In this document: piece after piece, positions 1 to 10,673 of the stretch
Numbering within the stretch: the stretch's first letter is position 1
Layout of the letters: each line of letters begins with the position of its first letter
From: Paraniabella defluvii
Lineage (GTDB): Bacteria > Bacteroidota > Bacteroidia > Chitinophagales > Chitinophagaceae
Length of the DNA stretch: 64,000 nucleotides
NCBI GenBank assembly: GCA_019316985.1
Contig: CP079215.1
Coordinates: 1-64,000, forward strand
Direction of reading: 5' to 3'
The notes under the pieces: model-generated
The model's input: only the letters and a program-made list of their open reading frames with translations
The model's database searches: none
Told to the model about the DNA's origin: nothing
Translations under genes and position numbers: made by a program

Positions 1-25
1 CCGTAACCTGACATACTCTTGCCAT
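1..25 (-). CDS. rpmB: 50S ribosomal protein L28, N-terminal end only
   Basis: Only the first eight codons lie in the window. Read on the minus strand they give MARVCQVT, the usual start of bacterial ribosomal protein L28 (MARVC.vTGK). The gene runs off the left edge. A TAnnTTTG box lies 21 bases upstream of the ATG, a normal distance in Bacteroidota. The call rests on a short but characteristic N-terminus, so it is probable and not proven. Confidence 0.7.
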
Positions 26-45
26 AATAAAAAATTTTTGGATTG

Positions 46-53
46 CAAAGGTA
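46..53 (-). promoter_or_regulatory. Bacteroidota -7 promoter box for rpmB
   Basis: TACCTTTG on the minus strand matches TAnnTTTG. A TTTA about 20 bases further upstream may serve as the -33 element. Confidence 0.5.
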
Positions 54-207
54 AGGGAATTTCGGGGTAACTAAATCTATTTTTACAGATTTTTTTAACC
101 ATTCTTCCGGCAATGTTTTACAAATATAGTGCAGGCCGACAAACGATACATGTTGTACCTACACTGAGCGGCTATTTTAGCCCTTATCTTTTTATATTTA
201 CCGAAAA

Positions 208-721
208 ATGCGACCCCTACCCGGCGATTACCCTGTTTTTTACGACACCTACATCAGCCTCACTACCGGTACCGATGTACAAAACCTTCTTTCCGGCTCA
301 TTAGCAGGCCTGGAAGATTTTCTTTATTCCATTGCCGACAATCAGTCTGATTTTGCCTATGCAGCAGGCAGGCAAGTGGACGGTAAAGGAAGTGCTGCAG
401 CATTGTATTGATACCGAGCGCATCTTTGCTTACCGGGCCTTATCCCATGCCCGTGGAGAGCAACAATCGTTACCGGGTTTTGAGCAAAACCATTATGCTG
501 CTATGGCTACGGTGAATCACCGCACGCTTTCCAGCCTGGTTGAAGAATTTATACTGGTAAGGCGTACAACCCTCCTGTTGTTTGAAAGTTTTACGCAGGA
601 AGACCTGGCCAGAATCGGCACCGTAAACGGAAATGCCATTAAAACCCTTTGCTGGGGATTTATTATTGAAGGCCACTGGCTTCATCATCAACGCATTTTA
701 AAAGAAAAATACAGGCTCTAA
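208..721 (+). CDS. DinB family protein (interrupted by a frameshift)
   Basis: About 170 residues, the usual length for the DinB/YfiT-like four-helix metal-binding family, many of which are thiol-dependent transferases. The first frame carries the N-terminus from 208 (MRPLPGDYPVF). The second frame carries WTVKEVLQHCIDTERI, a typical DinB helix with the first metal-ligand His, and ends with a His-containing helix (EGHWLHHQRIL) that supplies the last ligand. The frames join near 365-375, at GGCAGGCA. Removing one copy of GGCA, or any one base, restores AAGKWTVKEV. No partner gene is obvious. The specific substrate is unknown. Confidence 0.7.
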
Positions 722-745
722 CTACAATTCATGAGAAAGAGATAG

Positions 746-765
746 CAGGCCTGGTTACAGGCCTG
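746..765. terminator. Hairpin between convergent genes
   Basis: Two copies of the palindrome CAGGCCTG separated by GTTA can form an 8-bp stem. It lies between the convergent ends of the DinB and PhzF genes. There is no T-run, so a terminator role is only possible. Confidence 0.3.
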
Positions 766-853
766 AATTGTGAACCGGGAAAAAACAAAGCCGGAACTAA
801 ACGGCAATAGATCGTTACCTACGCCACCGGTACTTTTTTAAACTGAAAGAGCT

Positions 854-1638
854 CTAAATAAATATCTCGCCTTTCATGTAAAGTGCTGCTTTACCGGCCA
901 ATTCAACTCTATCGCCGGCCAAACGGCAATTCAATTCGCCGCCTCGTTTTGATAATTGAAAAGCCTTCAACTCAGTTTTATTAAGCTGTTGCGCCCAATA
1001 AGGCGTGAGTGTAGTATGTGCTGACCCTGTAACAGGGTCTTCGTTAACACCAACTGCGGGTCCAAAAAAACGCGACACAAAATCATAGTCGTTCCCTTTC
1101 GCCGTTACAATCAGCCCCTTGCATCCAGTTTTGCTATTAATGGCAAATCAGGCTCCATACGTGCAATTTCTTCCTGCTTTTCGAAAACCAGCATATAATC
1201 AGTCTTCCCCTTAAAGGCTGCCAACGGCTTTTGGTTCGTTGCGGACCTAAGCTCCTGCGTTAGTTCAATTTCTGAAAACTGATCTTTGGGAAAGTTCAAT
1301 ATAAATTTATCCTCAAGCACAGTTACCGGCAAACTGCCACTTCTTGGCGAGTAAAAATTAATGCTGTTTTCGGGATAATCTTCATAGTTGCACAATACGA
1401 ATGCGGATGCCAATGTAGCATGTCCGCAAAGATCTACTTCTGTATAGGGCGTAAACCAGCGTATTTCAAAACTATCGTCCACAGGCACATAAAAAGCGGT
1501 TTCGGCCAAATTATTCTCCGCGGCAATTGCCAACATTATATCATCCGGCAACCATTCTTTTAACGGGCATATTGCGGCTGGGTTTCCTTTAAATATGGTA
1601 TCGGTAAATGCATCTGCCTGGTAAATGGTTAATCTCAT
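854..1638 (-). CDS. PhzF family isomerase (interrupted by a frameshift)
   Basis: About 260 residues in two frames. It starts MRLTIYQADAFTD and contains the family landmarks in order: FKGNPAAICPL, NLAETAF (catalytic Glu), DLCGHATLASAFVL, and near the C-terminus NEDPVTGSAHTTL. PhzF proteins are diaminopimelate-epimerase-fold isomerases. The phenazine role is known only in phenazine producers, and no phenazine genes are seen here, so the substrate is unknown. The break near 1115 falls in a run of four G on the minus strand; a fifth G restores the frame. It is monocistronic and convergent with the DinB gene. Confidence 0.85.
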
Positions 1639-1693
1639 TTGTTGTTTTTTAGAGTGATCTTCTGCTATAAATCATGCCGTATAACCACCGCCT

Positions 1694-2653
1694 TTATTTA
1701 TTGCCCATTAAGTTCAGCTCCATTTGAATATTAGCACGTTTATAGGGGTAGGCCGGCCAGATAACTTTTGAAACCCTAATTTATAATAAAGATGAATAGC
1801 AGGCTTCAGAATAGTATTACTTTCCAAATAAATCTTTGCAGCGCCCGCTTCCTTTGCGGCACGTACAACCGCCTGTCCTAATAACCAGCCGATATTTTTC
1901 CCTGGGCCTGGGGCGATACGGCCATTTTCGCCATTTCGAAATGATACTCAGGATCGTTCATTTTAATCAATGCGCAAACACCCACCGGCCGGCCCTGGTA
2001 AAGCGCCACGAAGATCTTTCCCCCTTTGTCCAGTATATATTCCTGCGGATTATCCAGCGCCTTGTAGTCGGCCTCTTCCATTTCAAAGTACTTGGAGATC
2101 CACTCCACATTCAGTTCCCTGAAAACTTCCCGGTATTGCGGCTCATAAGGTATAATTGCTATGTCCTTGCTTTCCCGCAATTTCTTTTGCTCCTGCACCC
2201 TTTTCAACAACGATTTTTTCTTCAACAGTTCTTCCCACTCTCCTATAGCCTCCCATAAATTGTGAGTGGCTTCGGCCATAATGCCATCAATAGCCCGGCC
2301 TATATCGCTACCCTGTATCTTGATTCTTGCCACCAGCTTTTTACCTTTTTCCGTCAGGCCCGCAATATCCTGCGCTTATCATCTGACCTGAGGTTATCCC
2401 GTACCAGGCCGGCTTTAGCCATTTCCTTTACAATTTTCGTTACCGAAGGTTGAGAATGTCCAATTGCAGTAGCAATTTCGGTAATCGTTCTTTCGCCGTC
2501 TTCAGCCAGAATAAAAAATACCGGGAACCATTTAGGTGAAAAATCTATCTCGTATAATTTATAAATACCCTCGGCATCCTCCGTTATTTTACCCGTTAGT
2601 AAACGCAGGCGGCTACCCAGGGCCATTTTACCGGTTTTTTCAAAAAAATCCAT
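1694..2653 (-). CDS. MarR-type regulator fused to GNAT acetyltransferase (three frameshifts)
   Basis: About 320 residues. Residues 1-100 form a MarR winged helix (TITEIATAIGHSQPSVTKIV as recognition helix, then DDKRRIL in the wing). The C-terminal half is a GNAT domain with YEPQYREVFRELN, VALYQGRPVGVCAL and the acetyl-CoA loop SPQAQGKNIGWLL. Such bifunctional regulator/acetyltransferase proteins are known in Bacteroidota. I chose the ATG at 2653, not an upstream start, because the -7 box at 2685-2692 and tandem repeats lie just upstream of it. Breaks near 2360 (CC for CCC), 1895 and 1745 each restore conserved sequence when one base is added. Probably autoregulated. The acetyl acceptor is unknown. 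Confidence 0.8.
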
Positions 2654-2658
2654 AAATA

Positions 2659-2682
2659 CATAATCAATTACATAATCAATTA
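2659..2682 (-). promoter_or_regulatory. Tandem operator-like repeats upstream of the MarR-GNAT gene
   Basis: Two perfect, directly adjacent copies of CATAATCAATTA lie between the -7 box and the start codon. This is a plausible autoregulatory site for the MarR domain. Confidence 0.45.
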
Positions 2683-2684
2683 TG

Positions 2685-2692
2685 CAAATATA
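2685..2692 (-). promoter_or_regulatory. -7 promoter box for the MarR-GNAT gene
   Basis: TATATTTG on the minus strand matches TAnnTTTG, 31 bases upstream of the ATG at 2653. Confidence 0.5.
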
Positions 2693-2999
2693 GTATTTTT
2701 GCGGTATTTTGAATTTTTCATATACTAACAAAACCTTTGCCGTGCATCAGGCCAGGCACCCTTTAGATACGCTTCTGCTGAGCCGGATAGTACCTTTTGC
2801 CATTTACTGTAATTCAGCTAAATTCGCAGGGTTTAATATTTGTTGTCGGGCCATTCTGATGGATCAACTGAAGTTGCCGACACAAAAAGGTTCAGGCAAT
2901 CACTCTAAAGCGTCTTAAATAACAAAAACAGACGGTTTTAAACTGCAGGCACCTTAAAATTGTTCTTACTATCAAATTAAAATATAAAAACTATAACAC

Positions 3000-4402
3000 A
3001 TGGCATACGATGTAGTAGTGTTGGGAAGCGGTCCGGGCGGTTACGTAGCGGCTATCAGGGCATCTCAACTGGGTTTTAAAACCGCAATTATTGAAAAGGA
3101 AAGCCTGGGAGGTATCTGCCTGAACTGGGGTTGTATTCCTACCAAAGCATTATTAAAGAGCGCGCAGGTATATAATGATATTAAGCACGCGCAGGATTTT
3201 GGTATAGAAGCAACAGGTAAACCCAACTTTGAAGCTATTGTAAAACGTAGCCGTGGTGTAGCAGATAAAATGAGCAAAGGTGTTCAGTTTTTGATGCGAA
3301 AGAATAAAATAGATGTGGTAATGGGCTTTGGCACCTTAAAAGCCAAGGGCCAGGTAGAAGTAAAGGGCGCTGATGGCAAAACGCAGATCGTAGAAGGTAA
3401 GCATATTATTATTGCTACAGGAGGCCGCAGCCGCGAATTGCCCGCCTTAAAGCAGGATGGTAAGAAAATTATCGGTTATCGGGAAGCAATGGTATTACCC
3501 CAGCAGCCTAAAAGTATTATTGTTGTGGGTAGCGGCGCGATAGGTATCGAGTTTGGTTATTTCTACAACAGCATCGGCTCTAAAGTAACTGTGGTAGAAT
3601 TTTTACCACGCATTGTGCCGGTTGAAGATGAAGATATTTCGAAAGAACTGGAGAAGAACCTGAAAAAACAAGGCATAGATATACTAACCAGCAGCGAAGT
3701 TACCTCGGTAGATACCAGTGGTAACGGTGTGAAGGCTAAGGTAAAAACAGCCAATGGCGAAGTAGTACTGGAAGCTGATGTTGTATTAAGCGCTGTGGGC
3801 GTTGCAGCCAATATAGAAGGTATTGGTTTGGAAACCCTGGGCGTGAAGACAGAGAAGGGTAAAATTACCGTAGACAAATACTACAAAACCAATGTGGCTG
3901 GCGTATACGCCATTGGTGATTGTGTTCCGGGCCAGGCGTTGGCCCACGTGGCAAGTAAAGAAGCTATTACCTGCGTGGAAGCTATTGCGCATGCCGAGGG
4001 CAAATACAAGCACCAGCCTGAAGCTATTGATTACAACAATGTGCCGGGTTGTACTTATTGCTATCCCGAAATAGCCAGTGTAGGTTTTACAGAAGCGAAA
4101 GCAAAAGAAGCCGGCTATGAAATTAAAGTGGGTAAATTCCGCTAAGCGCCAGCGGTAAAGCCAGCGCGGCCGGGCATGCGGAAGGTTTTGTAAAAGTGAT
4201 CTTTGATGCCAAATACGGCGAATGGTTAGGCACCCATATGATCGGTTATAATGTCACGGAAATCATTTCTGAAACAGTAGTAGGCCGTAAACTGGAAACC
4301 ACTTACCATGAAGTATTAAATAGCATTCACCCGCACCCCACTATCAGTGAAAGTGTAAAAGATGCTATTGAAGTAGCTTACGGCGAAGCAATACATTTAT
4401 AA
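3000..4402 (+). CDS. lpdA: Dihydrolipoyl dehydrogenase (one frameshift)
   Basis: E3 component of 2-oxoacid dehydrogenase complexes; it reoxidises dihydrolipoamide with NAD+ in the cytoplasm. About 467 residues, full length. It has the FAD GxGxxG fold at the N-terminus (VVLGSGPGGYVAA), the redox disulfide GGICLNWGCIPTKAL, the NAD-binding VVGSGAIGIEFG, the second FAD motif VYAIGDC and the C-terminal active-site IHPHPTISESV. The break near 4138 is TTCCGC where TTCCCGC gives GKFPLSASGKA, the expected sequence. A hairpin terminator follows. No other subunit of the complex is nearby. Confidence 0.95.
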
Positions 4403-4424
4403 TGAAAATGGGTTAATAGGTAAG

Positions 4425-4446
4425 CCTCCCTCCGGGAGGTTTTTTT
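4425..4446 (+). terminator. Rho-independent terminator after lpdA
   Basis: CCTCC stem, short loop, GGAGG, then seven T. Confidence 0.75.
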
Positions 4447-4561
4447 ATGCCCGGCTTATACCATCGGATGCGGCAGCTTTATAATTTGCGAACAAATGGA
4501 ATACGCCCCGATCGGCAACCACAAACATCATCCGGTTTGGCCAACGGCTGGCCTGCTTAAA

Positions 4562-4594
4562 CAAAAAGGTTGGCCTTAATGACCAACCTTTTTG
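4562..4594. terminator. Bidirectional terminator
   Basis: AAAAAGGTTGGcc...GACCAACCTTTTT forms a long stem with A/T flanks. It lies at the 3' end of the minus-strand thioredoxin-like gene. Confidence 0.65.
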
Positions 4595-4620
4595 TTTCTC
4601 CGTTTTTGAATTTCTTTTAA

Positions 4621-5867
4621 TTAATTTTCCCAGGTAGGTACTCCTTTCTTCATTTTATTTAAAGTTTGCTCATATGCGGCAATATCTCCTCCTTCTTTCC
4701 GGGCTGCCTCCAGCGCTTTGGTTTGCTGCTCAATGGCTTCTTTGTTATTACCCGTTTTATAAAGCAGGTTGGCATAAGTATCTAAAAAGGCCGCATTATC
4801 GCCGTCTTTTAACGACTGTTTACTCCACCCGAGCGCTTTTTCAAGGAGCGCTTTATTTTTTACATTTTCAAAAGCAGTCCACGCAAAGCTATTCAGGTTG
4901 CCCGATGGTACATCTCCTGCCTGCACCACCGCATCGGCATATGTCACAAAACCACTCCAGTTCTTATTATTCATGTAGTAATACATTCTCGCGTAATCGG
5001 ACACTTCTTTAGCATACTTCGGGTATTTTTCATTGAGGCTTTTGTCGAATGCATCAAAATCGGGTGTTCCGGCTCTTCCCATCAGGGCGCCCAGCGCTTC
5101 ATTCAAAATAATTCTTTTAGCTATTTTTTTGCTGGCACCGGCGTTTTCCAGGATTTTATCAGCCTTGTCCGGTTCGTTTAATGCAATTTCAAACCCCTTA
5201 TCATTACTTGTTTTTGCAATTTTGTACAGGAGCTTAATATTATCCTTTGTGTACAGATCCGTTTGTGTAGACAGATAGGCGTCTGTAAATTTCTTTTCTC
5301 CTTCCTGATCGTAAGATTTGCCTGCGATATCAATTAACTTTAACAGTAATTGGGGCGATTTGTCTCCCGCCTCATATTTTCTTACCTGCGTATAATATTG
5401 ATTATCGGGAATTAGAGTTTCCTGCCTGCCTCAATAAAAGCACTCCCCGGCATAGAACCAACAAACCTGTGAATAATCTCGCCATTGCTGTTAAAAACAA
5501 GATACGTAGGATATGCTCTTACGCTATACCTGCGGGCAAGCTCCTGCCCGTCTTTATACCAGCCTTTTACATATTCATTATCGGCATCGGTGGTATCCAG
5601 CTGTACTTTTGTATTGATAAAATTAGCATTGTAGAAATCTCCCACTTCTTTTTGTGTAAAAACCTGCGAACTCATCATCTTGCAGGGGCCACACCAGGTG
5701 GTGTAACAGTCCAGAAAAATCATCTTATTTTCTTTCTTTGCCTTCGTAAGTATTTCCTGCCAGGAAGGTAAATGTTCAAAATTCATCCCGGTGGAGGTAG
5801 TGGATTGTGCCAGAGCAGCCAGGTTCAATAGGATTGCTGCAATGAGCAGCGGCAAATATTTCTTCAT
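4621..5867 (-). CDS. Secreted thioredoxin-family protein with helical C-terminal domain (one frameshift)
   Basis: About 415 residues. A signal peptide (MKKYLPLLIAAILLNLAALAQ) is followed by a thioredoxin fold with the active site YTTWCGPCKMM at about residues 55-65 and the cis-Pro region SVRAYPTYLVF. The rest is a helical, TPR-like region (AFLDTYANLLYKTGNNKEAIEQQTKAL read in parts). The frame breaks near 5415 at AAACTC; one more A restores the reading and the second half is open without stops. It probably acts in the periplasm on thiols or disulfides. It is a single gene. Thioredoxin fold certain, client unknown. Confidence 0.85.
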
Positions 5868-6004
5868 ATAGGTTTTTACCTGTAAATATATTATATTTTT
5901 TCCTGCTTTATGCAGTATTGTTTTGGGGTTACCCGCCCTGCCCTGCAGGAAAACTTTATGATTACTCTTAGAGTGTAAAGAAATGGCACATAAAAAATTT
6001 TATG

Positions 6005-6012
6005 TACGTTTG
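6005..6012 (+). promoter_or_regulatory. -7 promoter box for lepB
   Basis: TACGTTTG matches TAnnTTTG and lies 19 bases upstream of the lepB ATG. Confidence 0.45.
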
Positions 6013-6031
6013 CCGCTAAAAAATCTGGCCG

Positions 6032-7583
6032 ATGCCTTTCAATCAATTAGTTGTTATATACCTGATCAGTTTACTGCTTGTTTTTTTACCATCCTTTGGT
6101 TTGTCTAAATTATTCAAGAAAGCCGGTCGCGAATCGTGGAAAGCTTATGTACCATTTTATAATACCTGGATCATGCAGGATATTGCACAGCGGCCCAAAC
6201 ACTGGGTTTTCTGGCAATTTATACCGGTAGTAGGCTGGTTTATTACACCCGGTATCTTTATCGAGTTTGCAAAAGTATTCTGCCGTTTTTCCTTTCTGGA
6301 CCATGCGGCTGCATCTTTACTGGCTCCCTTTTACTTTCCGTGGCTGGCGAATAACAAGGACGCAAGGTTTATAGGTGCAGAAGGCGTAAAGAAACACAAA
6401 AAACCAGGCTGGCGGGAATGGGTAGATGCGGCTATTTTTGCTGTAATTGCGGCCACCCTGATCCGCACTTTTATTTTTGAGGCCTATACCATCCCATCCA
6501 GCTCGATGGAAAAAACCCTGCTGGTAAGAGATTTTTTTTTGTAAGTAAATTCAGCTATGGTCCGCGGATACCCAATACACCGTTATCAGTTCCGTTTGTA
6601 CACAATTACCTGCCCAGGATTAATACCAAATCCTATTCAACCTTAATAGAATTACCATATATCCGCTGGTTTGCAGCGCCGGTAAAACGAAACGACTGTG
6701 TGGTGTTTAACTTCCCGGCAGGCGACACAGTGATACATCGACCTGAATTTGAATCGGCCAACCCCTATTATGATATCAAAAGAAGAGCAGCAGCCGGGTC
6801 GGAATCTGATCAATATATCCTGAGCAATCCTGATGAATTTCCTGTTGTATCACATCCGTTAGACAAAACCGATAATTACATCAAGCGTTGTGTGGGTGTA
6901 GCCGGCGATTCGTTAAAGATCGTAGATGGCATTGTTTACATTAATAATAAGCCAGGTTATGTATCTCCGACTTCGGCAACTTATTATACTTTTAAAACAA
7001 AGAATAACCTGCAGATAGATGAAGACTTTCTCAGAGACGCGGGTATAGCGCTGAATATGGAGAGTGGAAGCCCCGATTTCAGCCCCTGGCAGGATGGGAT
7101 ATACCATATCAATCTTACTCTCCCGAACTGGAAATATTGAAAAAGCTCCCTGCGGTAGATGCAGCGAGCATTACCAAAGAAGTAGCACGGGGCGACGCCG
7201 GTTCTGAAAGTCTTTTTCCTTACTATGATGTTGCCCATGCCTGGACGGTAGATAACTATGGGCCGATTTGGGTACCTAAAAAAGGAGGTACTGTAACTTT
7301 GAATGCCGAAACTTACCCCATGTACGAGCGCGCTATTCGTACTTATGAAGGCAATACCCTCGAAAACAAAAACGGCGCCTACTTCATCAACGGCCGGCAA
7401 ACCAATACCTATACGTTTAAAATGGATTATTACTGGATGATGGGTGATAACCGGCATAAAAGCCAGGACAGCCGTTTCTGGGGCTTTGTACCCGAAAGCG
7501 CTGTGGTAGGAAAAGCATGGATGATCTGGTTCAGTTATGATAACGGCCCCAGATGGAAAAGGCTGTTTAATATCATTAAGTAG
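6032..7583 (+). CDS. lepB: Signal peptidase I with N-terminal membrane extension (two frameshifts)
   Basis: Cleaves signal peptides of exported proteins at the outer face of the inner membrane. About 517 residues, long as in other Bacteroidota. The first ~110 residues hold several hydrophobic segments (a DUF5684-like extension), then a TM helix ([20 protein letters not shown]). The catalytic Ser is in [10 protein letters not shown] and the general-base Lys in [28 protein letters not shown] is the conserved box near the end. Breaks: a run of nine T near 6540 (ten T give [12 protein letters not shown]), and CCCGAAC near 7124, where CCCGGAAC restores the frame. Confidence 0.92.
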
Positions 7584-7856
7584 TAGTTAATGGTGTATAG
7601 ATCGTGGTTCATGGCAGCGGCCTGCGGATTACGCTATAAGCTATGATCTGTAACTATCATCCCTTTCTGTTTAACCGCCAGGGCGAAGACGCCAGAGGTA
7701 CAAGAAGAGTTAACCACTCGTCTCATTGCACTTCTTTGCCATACAACCACCCGTATCTTTTAGACAGGCCCAACTTTGCATATTATCGTTTACCATCAGC
7801 CAGTCAACATATCAACTAAAACAGCTACCTTCGCACCGCTTTTAACAAAGCCAGCG
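7584..7856. other. Intergenic region without a recognisable gene
   Basis: No convincing reading frame between lepB and the TPP riboswitch. The stretch around 7670-7725 (TTAACCGCCAGGGCG and following) resembles dispersed, imperfect repeats often seen between genes of Bacteroidota, but I cannot show a second copy here. Confidence 0.3.
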
Positions 7857-7937
7857 TCCCGGGGTGCCTATTCGCCAGTTGGCGGAGAAGCTGAGATAAT
7901 ACCCGCAAACCTGATCAGGGTAATGCCTGCGCAGGGA
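7857..7937 (+). ncRNA. TPP riboswitch (THI element)
   Basis: The conserved core is present in order: TCCC of stem P1, GGGGTGCC, GCTGAGATAATACCC, ACCTGATC, GGGTAATGCC and GCAGGGA closing P1. It lies about 95 bases before the TonB-dependent receptor, which is therefore predicted to be repressed by thiamine pyrophosphate. The spacing leaves room for an expression platform, but I could not define a terminator or anti-Shine-Dalgarno helix. Confidence 0.9.
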
Positions 7938-8032
7938 AGGAAGAACTTTCTAATCCTTTCTCATATCAGCATTTCCCTCTCATTAATTTTTTTAACCCGC
8001 CTGCCGCGAGGTATGGCAAAAAGAAAAAACAA

Positions 8033-10276
8033 ATGAAGAGGATTTTCATGTTCATTGGCTTGTCGTGCACAGCCGGTTCATCTCTTTTCGCCCAGAGGGA
8101 TAGCATCCCGTCAGACAGTGTTCAACTGCTAACTCCCGTTGAAGTACGTTCTACCCGGCTCAACGAAAAATCACCTTTCGCCGTGAGCAATATCGGTAAA
8201 AAGAAATTGCCAAACAGAACCTGGGACAAAACTTCCCTTACCTGCTCAACCAGGTCCCTTCTGTGGTCACCAGTTCTGATGATGGTGTGGGAGTAGGCTA
8301 TTCTTCTATGCGGATCAGGGTACCGATATTGCACGTACCAACGTCACCTTCAACGGGATTCCCGTTAATGATCCCGAATCGCAAGGGGCCTTCTTTGTTA
8401 ATTTTGGCGATATTGCTTCGTCTACCAGTTCTGTTCAATTGCAACGTGGCGTGGGCTCCTCTACCAACGGAGCCGGAGCCTTTGGCGCTTCGCTAAATAT
8501 TTACAATATCGAACAAGGCAAACAGGCATCTGCGAGCATGAGTAATGCATATGGCTCGTTCAATACCTGGAAGCATACGCTGCAGGCAGGTACAGGACTG
8601 CTTCAGGGCGGCTTCCAGTTTAACGTACGCCTGTCAAAGATTAACTCGAGCGGGTATATACAACGCTCTAACAGCGATTTAAAGTCGTTACAGTTTTTAG
8701 CCGGCTGGACCTCTAAAAATGAGATGACCAATATTAAATTCAACTTATTATCAGGTAAAGAAAAAACCGGGCAGGCCTGGAATGGTATCGGCACCATTTT
8801 CTTTGACGGGCAGGGACCAAACGGACAAACCTATAGCCAGCAACTGGATATAGCAGGCAGAAGAACCAATACGCTTGGTAAAATGGCCGACGGTAACTAT
8901 TACGACGATCAGACAGATAACTACCAGCAGGACTATTACCAGTTATTCCTGAATCATAAATTCAACCCCTACTGGTCGGCCAACCTGAGTTTCTTTTTAA
9001 CCCGCGGTAAAGGCTACTATAACGAATACCGGCGCGGCGATCCATTTTCGGATTATGGCTTACAAAACCCCGTAATTGGAGATTCGGTAATTACCTCCAC
9101 CAATTTAACCCGTCAGCTCTGGCTGGACAACCATTACTACGGAACTGTTTTTTCTGCAAACTATAACAGGAACAACACCGACCTGAACATTGGCGGTGCT
9201 TACACGCAGTATGACGCTAAACATTACGGGTTTGTGAGATGGGCTGAAGTGGGTGTTCCTGTAAATTACCGATGGTATCACCTGCCGGCGTCTAAAAACG
9301 ACTTTAATATCTATGCCAAATTACAACAGCAGCTCCTTACCAACTTTTATGGCTTTGTTGACCTGCAACTAAGATCGGTTGATTATGTGATTGACGGGTT
9401 CAGAAAACACCAGCAATTAAAATCGGGTGGCAACTATACATTCTTTAATCCCAAAGCAGGCGTCAGTTACCTGATAAAGCATGCTAATACGGCACAGAGC
9501 AAAATATATGGTTCGGTTGCTGTTGCCAACAAAGAGCCCAACCGCGACGATTTTGAGGCCAATACAACCGAGGCGCCCCAACATGAACAACTAACCGATT
9601 TTGAACTGGGGTACCAGTTTAACGCCAGGAAATTCGAAGCTGGAGCTAACGGTTATTACATGCGATATAAAAACCAGCTCATCGCCACAGGTAAAATCAA
9701 TGATGTGGGCGCTTATGCCAGGGTGAACGTCGACAACAGTTACCGTGCCGGCGTAGAGCTAACCGCAGCCTATCGCCCGGCTTATTGGCTGCAAGCCAGC
9801 GCTAATGCTACATTCAGCCGTAACAAAATAAAAAACCTGGTACAGTACAGCGATGATTATGACAACGAAGGCCAGATCAGCGAGTCGTTCCACAATACAG
9901 ACATATCTTTTTCACCCAATACCGTGGCGGGCGCTGTAATAACATTCGAGCCCTTTACCCACCCCGAAAGCAAACAGCACTTCTATGTTGACTTATTGGA
10001 AAAATATGTAGGACGGCAGTACCTGGATAACTCGCAAAGCAAGCTCCGGAGCATCAATCCTTATGCCTTAACAGATGCCCGGGTTCGTTACCAGTTTTCG
10101 TCAAACGTATTTAAAGACATCAGCCTGATACTGATGGTAAATAATGTCTTCAATAAAAAATATGAAAACAGCGGCTACACATTCAGTTATTTGTACGGGG
10201 TGCAATGACCACCGAAAATTATTATTTCACGCAGGCCGGTACCAACTGGAATATAGGACTAACATTCGGCCTTTAA
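8033..10276 (+). CDS. TonB-dependent receptor, predicted thiamine-related uptake (three frameshifts)
   Basis: About 747 residues. Signal peptide (MKRIFMFIGLSCTAGSSLFAQ), a short linker with TPVEVRSTRLNE leading into the plug (PYLLNQVPSVVTSSDDGVG, then RIRGTDIARTNVTFNGIPVN), then a 22-strand-type barrel ending TNWNIGLTFGL with a C-terminal aromatic-rich strand. It sits in the outer membrane and would import substrate using TonB energy. The upstream TPP riboswitch argues for thiamine or a precursor as ligand; this is inference from context. Breaks lie near 8203 (A-run), 8318 (AGGGTACC for AGGGGTACC) and 10200 (GGGG). No inner-membrane thiamine transporter is adjacent. Confidence 0.88.
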
Positions 10277-10281
10277 AACAT

Positions 10282-10317
10282 AAAGACCTGCCGGGCTATA
10301 GCATCCGGCAGGTCTTT
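10282..10317. terminator. Bidirectional terminator
   Basis: AAAGACCTGCCGG...CCGGCAGGTCTTT, a 13-bp stem between the convergent receptor and rhodanese genes. Confidence 0.75.
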
Positions 10318-10339
10318 GTAAATATATCGTCGTAATCAA

Positions 10340-10648
10340 TTATTCCGCTTCAAAAGCATCTCTCCAGGCCAAAACACCACCTTCCACATTCACTGTTTTT
10401 TAAACCCTTGTGAATCGAGGTAAAGACATGCTGCAGCGCTTCTTTTGCCACTGCGGCAATGTATAATAATTTCTTCATCTTCTTTACCTGCCAGGGGACC
10501 GAGGTCGCCGTTTTGTATATTTCAAGAGGTATTAAAGTTCCCCGATATTATACTCTTCGTATTCAGCCGGTTCACGGCAATCGATGAGGTTTACTTTTTC
10601 ACCATTGTCAATTTTTTCTTTTAATTGCTGAACGGTAATGGTTTCCAT
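10340..10648 (-). CDS. Rhodanese-like domain protein (several frameshifts)
   Basis: A single rhodanese domain of about 103 residues. It starts METITVQQLKEKI, continues LIDCREPAEYEEYNIGG, and has the active-site loop IIHCRSGKRSAAA with the catalytic Cys, ending NVEGGVLAWRDAFEAE. At least three one-base breaks (near 10540, 10520 and 10385) must be repaired to read it, so no long frame is visible. It likely moves sulfane sulfur in the cytoplasm. It is 25 bases downstream of the PASTA gene on the same strand and is probably cotranscribed with it. Confidence 0.75.
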
Positions 10649-10673
10649 AATATTTAAGTTTGCTTTTTGTTAT

